Assembly: GCA_027575805.1 (NCBI GenBank)
Contig: JANBPU010000239.1
Location: 1 to 24,373, forward strand
DNA from: Mycoemilia scoparia
Lineage: Eukaryota; Kickxellomycota; Kickxellomycetes; Kickxellales; Kickxellaceae
Direction of reading: 5' to 3'
Length of the DNA stretch: 24,373 bases
The notes under the pieces are model-generated. The model did no database searches, was not told the DNA's origin, and worked only from the letters and a program-made list of their open reading frames with translations. Positions 18,867-24,373 of this stretch are shown one piece after another. The position numbers and the translations under genes were made by a program. Position 1 is the first letter of the stretch. Each line of letters begins with the position of its first letter.

Positions 18867-19393
18867 TTACATGTCAAGTAGTGCTTGAATGACAATATTT
18901 TCCAAATCTTGAGCCTTTAGTTCTTTAGATTCTGGATGTGTTTCTTCTGCAACTACTAAAGAGCGATCAATAATTTCTAATTGAAAAAAGTTGGGCCTAA
19001 TTTAGTGTCTTTTTATAAGAGTTTTCTTGATGTATGCTATATTAATTAGAAATAGCTGTTTCTTACCTGATACCATTCGAGAAAGTAATTCTCCTGATAG
19101 CTGAAGAGCGTCTGGTCTAACTATATTTAATTGATGAAAAATGAAAAATTAATTTTATTAAATTCTTTATATATATCATTTGTGTGATGAAATTCTGAAC
19201 TTACTTTTGGTATTCGGATGCTCCCATGTCATTTTGAACAATTCTTGTAAAATCGTCTGAAATTAAGGGTTGGAGTTGAAATGATCATATATCAATTGCT
19301 GTATTGTCGCATACCTTCTTTAATATACACATACATACTTACACTATCAAATATTATTTCATCTTGGCTTGTATTTCCGGCTTTATTCTTCAT
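18867..19393 (-). CDS. CENPX: CENP-X / MHF2 histone-fold protein, four exons
   Basis: CENP-X pairs with CENP-S at the inner kinetochore, and the same pair (MHF) assists FANCM-type helicases at stalled forks. Exons in transcript order: 19393-19343, 19256-19205, 19120-19067, 18976-18867. The three introns are 84-90 nt (donors GTAAGT, GTAAGT, GTAAGA; acceptors CAG, TAG, TAG), and the phases join to 88 residues, close to human CENP-X (about 81). The histone-fold helices are visible: ILQELFKMTW (helix 1), IRPDALQLSGELLSRMV (helix 2), and QDLENIVIQALLDM at the C-terminus, matching the family's DALQL...ELL and DLE.....LLLD pattern. The start is the first ATG in the first exon. It is convergent with MOCS1B (99 bp between stops) and divergent from the SAP30BP-like gene. 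Confidence 0.88.
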
Positions 19394-19775
19394 CGTCAAA
19401 TAAATCTTTTGTATGTTAAGATAAATTTGGATATACACATCTCTGTCTCAAATTTAAACTCCCTGTCTTTATTGGCGTCCGTCTAAAACACAAATTTATG
19501 GGTGAAGCTTATAATTAAGTAACTTGCCCCTAAATATCACTTTTTATAAATAATGGAGTCTATACGAATTCAAAGAAATGAATAAGTATTCTTTAAAAAT
19601 TAAAGGGGGGGGGGGTTCGTATTTATTCATGAAAAAAAGAAATTAATCCAAAGAAAACGCCATTTATTGGGGTATCCCATAAATTTATCAATCACTTTAC
19701 GCAAATATATCTTTATTCGAAATTTGTAAAATCGTGGTAAACCCAAGATATCAATTATAATTCAGGAATAAGTAT
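19394..19775. promoter_or_regulatory. bidirectional promoter region between CENP-X and the SAP30BP-like gene
   Basis: A 382-bp AT-rich gap separates two divergent start codons, so it must carry both promoters. The only distinctive content is a run of eleven G at 19605-19615. No known factor site is recognised. Confidence 0.5.
19605..19615. repeat. eleven-base G run
   Basis: An uninterrupted G tract in otherwise AT-rich divergent promoter sequence, 170 bp upstream of the SAP30BP-like start. It is likely to vary in length between isolates. Confidence 0.85.
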
Positions 19776-20787
19776 ATGATGGGCGATTCCCTTCTACAGT
19801 TGGTAGACTACGGAGAAGATTCTGACAGTTCTGTGGAATCACAACAACTGAATATAACAAAATCTACTGTACAAAAGCCAAACGATGAAGTTGTACATCA
19901 AAAAGCTGACACAATAGAAAAAGCCCCATCGATAGAAGAACAAGAGGGCTCAAAAGATTATGAAATAGTTTCCCCAAAAGAACAACAGCCGACAGAAGAC
20001 ACTGAACAAAAATTTGAAATAGATCAAAGGATATATGATATTTTAACTCCCAAGCCTATTCCTAATGTCCCAAATTGGGGAATTGAAGATGAACCAGAAG
20101 GTGAATGCGATCCAGGCTTACAGGTATAGTTGAAAAATATATTTAGTATTAAGGATATAAACTTGTACTTTGCACTAATGAACTAATAATCTAAAGCATT
20201 TGGCATGTTTGGGTATACATTTAGGCAAAAATAGAAAAGTTTTATGAAATGCGTAAACAGGGTCTCTACTTTAATGCTCAGATGGCGAAAAACAAACAAT
20301 ATCAGAATCCAAACATATATGCGAGATTGGTTGAACATCTCGATTTGGAACAGACCGGATCTAACTTTGATACATCAGATTTCGATCCAAATGGATTCCC
20401 AAAAGAACTGTATATAGACCAATTATGTAAGTGCAGCGATATATTAATAAAGGTGTTTACTATTGGTGTAAGCTTACTAATATGAAAATTTTCTACTTTT
20501 TTACATGGTCAGTGTTATCGCAAAGGCGGTTAGAGGCAAAGAGGAAGGAACAGCAGAAACCTGGAAAGAGAAACAACATATACTTTCGACCCTCTTCAAC
20601 TACAACAGATAGCGAAGATAAAAAGGCGCCTAAGAATAATAATATTAGAGCAGAAAAGCCTGAAGCAAAGGTAGATCATCAGGCGATAGTAGAGAGAGCC
20701 AGAGCTGTTGCTCAGAATCTTACTGCCCAAATTTCCCAAAGCAACAACAAACAGCCACGAAGAAGTAAATGGGACGTAGGTAAATGA
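19776..20787 (+). CDS. SAP30BP / HCNGP-like protein, three exons
   Basis: The HCNGP family acts in the nucleus; the human member, SAP30-binding protein, works with RBM17 in splicing of short introns and binds the SAP30 corepressor subunit. Exons are 19776-20123, 20225-20426 and 20513-20787; introns are 101 and 86 nt (GTATAG...TTTAG, GTAAGT...GTCAG), giving 274 residues. Residues 1-80 are acidic and begin LVDYGEDSDSS, typical for the family. The HCNGP domain (about 115-200) shows AKIEKFYEMRKQG, NPNIYARLVEHL, GSNFDTSDFDPNGF and YIDQL. The C-terminus is basic and ends SKWDVGK, matching the family's KSKWD end. The start is the first of two tandem ATGs. The exon 2/3 junction is the least certain, because the residues there are not strongly conserved. 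Confidence 0.9.
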
Positions 20788-21600
20788 TAATGCATATTTG
20801 TATTTGTAAGGATACCTTTGGTCAATATTTTCCATGGTCTATATCATACAAAATATTGGCTATTTTTTCATAAGCACACTTCCAAAAAAAAGTTGCCACA
20901 TTCGGCGTGGATTGGAAATGAAATGTCAATCGTATTGATTGTAACAAAATACTGATATATTTGAATAAAATCTTATTTCAACTACTCAGAATTGTACATT
21001 AGAAATAAACATACCAAGTTAATAAAACAAGTGTCATTAGTATTAATTGTTTATGGGGGCATCTCATCTATGGGTGAACCCTTTATTTGGTAGATAAAAT
21101 CTACACCCCTTAACATTCCATATATATTTTACTAGCATGGTCAGACATTATAACGGTTTAAACGAAGGAGTTCCTATGAGTTGCTAATGAAATGGCAGGT
21201 CATTGGGCGCAAAAGCTGAGGACCTATTTCTTCCTATAATACCCTTGATCCCAAGTGAAATCTTACCATATCTAATAGTTAAAATGGCTCTACCCATGTT
21301 ATATTATGACAAGATAGTAGTATTTAATTATAAAATGTAATTTTGGTTAAAGCCCATACACCGCCAACTTATCTCTGTTGGCTGGCAAAACTCAGCCATA
21401 TATCTTTTCAAATCGATGCAATGATAAAGGTTAGAACACATGTTGCTATTTATAGTCCGTTTTAAGCACATATCCAGGTAGTATAACAAGTCGACAGAAC
21501 TTTAGCTATAACATAAAATGTCTAACCAATGTTAAACGGATATATTTAAACAATAAAGAATATGAATAATCTAAACATATAAAAAAACAAAGTAAACTTT
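20788..21600. other. 813-bp convergent spacer
   Basis: Lies between the stop codons of the SAP30BP-like gene and the helicase. AT-rich with no open frame of note, so it probably holds both 3' UTRs. An AATAAA on the plus strand at 20964-20969 could serve the SAP30BP-like transcript. Nothing else is seen. Confidence 0.6.
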
Positions 21601-23757
21601 TTATCTGCGACCGCGAGATCCTCCACCGCCTCTCCTGAAAGAAGAGCCACCACCACGGCTAAATGAGGCGCCACCACGTCGACCTGAACCCCCACTACGA
21701 GCACGGCTGAATCTTCCACCAGGGGAGGCCATTGCACGATGGGAGAATTCGCGCTCCTCAAGTTCGGGAAGCTTCTCACATAGTCCCATGGTTACAGTCG
21801 TGGAGTCAACCCATTTTGTGCCAGCAATCCACAACTCCTTTTCATTATTTTCATTAGTGCACTCTTCAACCAAGTCAGCCCTAACATCAAACACAACCTG
21901 TGTATGATCCTTGCTCATGCGGAATGCTTTGCAGTCGTCTTGTGAGAGATTTGGGCAATGTCTTGTCAATATTCCACGAACATATCCGTTGCCTCTTATC
22001 TCATGGGTAAGCGTGCACACCATGGTCACATCGCTATCTAGACCAGACAAAAGACTGCGTGATTTGACTCCTCCAGCATAGCCAGCAATGTGGGCAAGTG
22101 CTGCAGAGAGGGCCTTGACAGCGTCGCCTTTGAACTTGTCATCAACAAGCTTGGATGCGGTGTCAGTGAAAAGATCGGCAGCATCGAGATTGCACTTCGA
22201 TACTTTGGTGGCAGCTTCCTGGCCAGTAACAGAAATGATGTCCTTGGCATTTGGTGGTTGGATGACCTGGCAGTTGATACCGGCCTTGCGACGAACGAGG
22301 TCAACCCACCAGGTATCCATTGGCTTAAAGCACGTGACACAGGTTCCAGAACGGCCAGCTCTTCCTGTACGTCCAGACCTGTGAATATATGTCTCAATGT
22401 CTTTTGGTTGCTCAGAGTTAATAACAAGATCAACTTCTGGGATATCCAGACCACGAGCAGCAACATCAGTACAGATGAGAACCTTGACGTTTCCATCACG
22501 GAATCCTTGGAGGGTAACTTCGCGCTGAGACTGGGCAATATCACCATGGAGTACCTGGGCAAAGTGGCTAAGCTTATCGTGAAGAGCAAGTTCATTGGCG
22601 TCGCGCTTAGTTTCAGTAAAGATGATGGTTCTTCCGCTCTTTCCATAGACAGCGACAACATCTGCAACAACATCACGCCTGGCCTGCCATGATGACTGGA
22701 TAGCAAAATGCTCGATGGTTTCACTGGTCTTTAGAGTCTGGCTACCAACAAGATCAATCTTTACGAATCCGGGTCTCATGAAAGTGCGGGTGATCTGACC
22801 AATCCATTCAGGAACGGTAGCAGAAAATAGCAAAGTTTGGTAGGAACCCTCTTCTCTTTGCTCCTTGACCATGTTGAGAACAGTTTCCATATCGTCCTTG
22901 AAACCAATGTCCAGCATCTGATCAGCTTCATCCAAGCACAAAAATTCAACACTATTGCACTTCAATTTTCCGCTATTAAGGTGATCAATAACACGTCCTG
23001 GGGTTCCAACTACAACATCGAGGCCTTTCCAAATCGCTTGGTTTTGCTTATCGTATCCACTTCCACCATAGAAGCAAGCAACAGACAACTCAGCATTGAG
23101 AGACGAAAGTTCGTTCGTGACTTGGTTGGCCAACTCACGGGTTGGGGCAAGAATGATGGCTCTAGGGGCACGACCGCGCCTGGTCAAGATTTGGGAATTT
23201 TGAGGGTTGGAGATCAGCTTTTCGACAATAGGAAGTGAGAAGGCTAGTGTCTTACCAGTACCAGTTCTGGCACGGCCGAGGACATCGTTCCCTTCAAGAA
23301 TAGGAACTAAAGTTTTGGCTTGGATAGGGAAGAGTGCATTGATTCCACGCTTTTGTAGGGCATTTTTGGTTGATTGCGAGATATTAAAGTTGTCTAGATG
23401 ATTTGGATCTTTTTCACTTTCGCTATCAGACTCGGATTTTGATGATGCGGATGGTGCTTCAGATACATCTTGCTCCTTGTGTTCTTTTACACGTTTGTTG
23501 CTACTATTTTTGCTGGACTTCTTGGAGCTATCAGAATCCTCGCCATCAGAAGATTTTGCGGACGAGCTCTTGCGCTTCTTATCTTTTGAACTCTTCTTTT
23601 TCTCGGACTTTTCCTTTTTGGATTTCTTGTCTTTTGATTTTTTGGATGGTGTAGCGGGATCAACCTCAGCCTCTTTGTTCTTTAGCTTTTGGGTTTCAAT
23701 GTCCATGTTATTGAAATCAAGGACCTGGTTGTCTGACAATATACCGGGAGGAGACAT
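21601..23757 (-). CDS. DEAD-box RNA helicase with GUCT domain (DDX21/DDX50 type)
   Basis: ATP-dependent RNA helicase, probably nucleolar and acting in rRNA transcription or ribosome assembly like DDX21. One 718-residue frame without introns. Residues 30-120 are a Lys/Ser/Glu-rich tail with KKSK-type nuclear signals. The helicase core has the Q motif (FPIQ, 143-146), Walker A ARTGTGKT (163-170), PTRELA (205-210), GTPGR (251-255), DEAD (276-279), SAT (312-314), ARGLD (434-438) and HRSGRTGRAG (459-468). A GUCT domain follows at about 555-665 (GYAGGVKSRSLLSG, then the KELWIAGTKW region). The C-terminal 40 residues are an Arg/Gly-rich RNA-binding tail. Motif II is DEAD, as in plant members, whereas human DDX21 has DEVD. 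The start is the first ATG. All catalytic motifs are intact. Confidence 0.97.
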   Translation of the reverse strand: MSPPGILSDNQVLDFNNMDIETQKLKNKEAEVDPATPSKKSKDKKSKKEKSEKKKSSKDKKRKSSSAKSSDGEDSDSSKKSSKNSSNKRVKEHKEQDVSEAPSASSKSESDSESEKDPNHLDNFNISQSTKNALQKRGINALFPIQAKTLVPILEGNDVLGRARTGTGKTLAFSLPIVEKLISNPQNSQILTRRGRAPRAIILAPTRELANQVTNELSSLNAELSVACFYGGSGYDKQNQAIWKGLDVVVGTPGRVIDHLNSGKLKCNSVEFLCLDEADQMLDIGFKDDMETVLNMVKEQREEGSYQTLLFSATVPEWIGQITRTFMRPGFVKIDLVGSQTLKTSETIEHFAIQSSWQARRDVVADVVAVYGKSGRTIIFTETKRDANELALHDKLSHFAQVLHGDIAQSQREVTLQGFRDGNVKVLICTDVAARGLDIPEVDLVINSEQPKDIETYIHRSGRTGRAGRSGTCVTCFKPMDTWWVDLVRRKAGINCQVIQPPNAKDIISVTGQEAATKVSKCNLDAADLFTDTASKLVDDKFKGDAVKALSAALAHIAGYAGGVKSRSLLSGLDSDVTMVCTLTHEIRGNGYVRGILTRHCPNLSQDDCKAFRMSKDHTQVVFDVRADLVEECTNENNEKELWIAGTKWVDSTTVTMGLCEKLPELEEREFSHRAMASPGGRFSRARSGGSGRRGGASFSRGGGSSFRRGGGGSRGRR

Positions 23758-23877
23758 TATTATCTATGTTTTCTTTAAAGATTACAAAAAATATAAAATA
23801 AAGACTTTATGAATAGAAATTTGAAATAACAGAAAATTATACTTTTCTCTTTTTAAAGGTAAAAAAAGAAAAAATTT

Positions 23878-23893
23878 GATCATGATCATGATC
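23878..23893. promoter_or_regulatory. 16-bp palindrome upstream of the helicase
   Basis: GATCATGATCATGATC is a perfect inverted repeat built of ATGATC units, 121 bp before the helicase start codon. It could be a dimeric factor site or a simple-sequence accident in AT-rich DNA. Confidence 0.3.
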
Positions 23894-24083
23894 GTGTGAT
23901 GATTACTGGGTGGTTTGGGAATGGCTGTAAACTTGTTGGGTGTGGATTCATCCCAACATAAATTTGGTTGGGAAAGATTTTGAACCTGTTGACTAGTTCG
24001 AGTCAAACATTGAATATGATGTAGCCACAAATGCTTGAAGTATCAGCCTGAGTTGGTTTTTTGGCGCCTTCATCATAACTCAG

Positions 24084-24263
24084 CTAAAGAACAGATCGTA
24101 TGCACGCTTTAAAATTGGACCATCTGACAAGTGGAATTGTGTCCTTCAAATAGGTACCGGTAGAGTTCTCAGAATACCAACCCAAAACATTGTTATATTC
24201 AGCAGAAGCCCAGCTAAAAGCCCCAGGGCTTGTGGATGAGTTTTCCCTACTCATTGTTAACAT
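24084..24263 (-). CDS. weak small open frame
   Basis: An ATG at 24263 opens 59 codons to a TAG at 24084-24086. The product is of mixed composition (Ser, Tyr, Trp) and no family is recognised. The frame stays open for another 25 codons after the stop, so the TAG could instead be part of a splice acceptor (TTCTTTAG). It may be an exon of a gene extending beyond the window, or chance. Confidence 0.2.
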   Translation of the reverse strand: MLTMSRENSSTSPGAFSWASAEYNNVLGWYSENSTGTYLKDTIPLVRWSNFKACIRSVL

Positions 24264-24373
24264 TGGGAATCAAGCAGTATACAAATCCTAGAAATCATTT
24301 TCGCAGCAACAGCAGTTTTCAGGGAATACATAGAAACCCCAGCAAACACATGCCTCTAAGAATACACGCCAAA

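Larger units (their letters stand above)
23758..24373. other. upstream region of the helicase, to the window edge
   Basis: AT-rich sequence presumed to hold the helicase promoter. It contains a 16-bp perfect palindrome at 23878-23893 and one weak minus-strand open frame at 24084-24263, both listed separately. Nothing else is supported. Confidence 0.5.

Noticed and set aside
22038..22724. 228-codon minus frame and 200-codon plus frame (22090-22692) over the helicase
   Set aside because: Both lie wholly inside the helicase coding sequence in other frames, show no domain, and are explained by its codon usage.
24130..24165. CCTTCAAATAGG near the window end as another copy of the inverted-repeat family
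   Set aside because: Only about ten bases agree with the terminus, and neither the core nor a second arm is present.
1..24373. tRNA, rRNA, CRISPR array, prokaryotic operon or phage signals
   Set aside because: None seen on reading both strands; the multi-exon eukaryotic genes argue against a prokaryotic source.

Overview
The window looks like nuclear DNA from a fungus, probably an early-diverging lineage. This is inferred from gene content and architecture, not from any marker. Eight protein genes can be named by family, all eukaryotic; five of them have spliceosomal introns (about 80-400 nt, GT-AG with one GC-AG). They sit in AT-rich spacers with no sign of operons, ribosome-binding sites, CRISPR or tRNA genes. 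An F-box-type leucine-rich protein next to a GPI-anchored pepsin-like protease points to fungi.

Layout: 1-100 holds a possible 3' end of a plus-strand gene. 591-3471 (minus) is a six-exon acyl-CoA dehydrogenase of the ACAD10/11 type. 3472-7937 is a long stretch without a confident gene; it holds a trinucleotide repeat, one copy of a short inverted-repeat element and two weak small-gene candidates. 7938-9770 (plus) is an intronless F-box/LRR-like protein. 9912-11108 (minus) is a five-exon seipin gene, tail-to-tail with it. 11351-12703 (minus) is a GPI-anchored aspartic protease. 12704-14599 is a spacer with two and a half further copies of the inverted-repeat element. 14600-15394 (plus) is an unrecognised protein with a PP1-docking-like motif and two CxxC pairs. 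16381-17797 and 18030-18767 (plus) encode the two enzymes of the first molybdenum cofactor step, MOCS1A (MoaA) and MOCS1B (MoaC), as separate neighbouring genes. 18867-19393 (minus) is a four-exon CENP-X/MHF2 gene that no single open frame reveals. It shares a 382 bp divergent promoter with a three-exon SAP30BP/HCNGP-like gene (19776-20787, plus). 21601-23757 (minus) is a DDX21-type DEAD-box helicase with a GUCT domain and an RG-rich tail. The last 600 bp hold only one weak open frame.

The only clear functional pair is MOCS1A/MOCS1B, which together turn GTP into cyclic pyranopterin monophosphate, probably in mitochondria. The other genes are unrelated housekeeping functions: lipid droplets (seipin), fatty-acid oxidation, kinetochore/DNA repair (CENP-X), pre-mRNA splicing (SAP30BP-like) and ribosome biogenesis (helicase). 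The exon models come from reading splice sites and keeping frame and homology, with no transcript data. I found no convincing undescribed multi-gene system. The best leads are the inverted-repeat element family, the unfused MOCS1 pair with a start-overlapping uORF, the GC-AG intron in seipin, and the unrecognised 264-residue protein.
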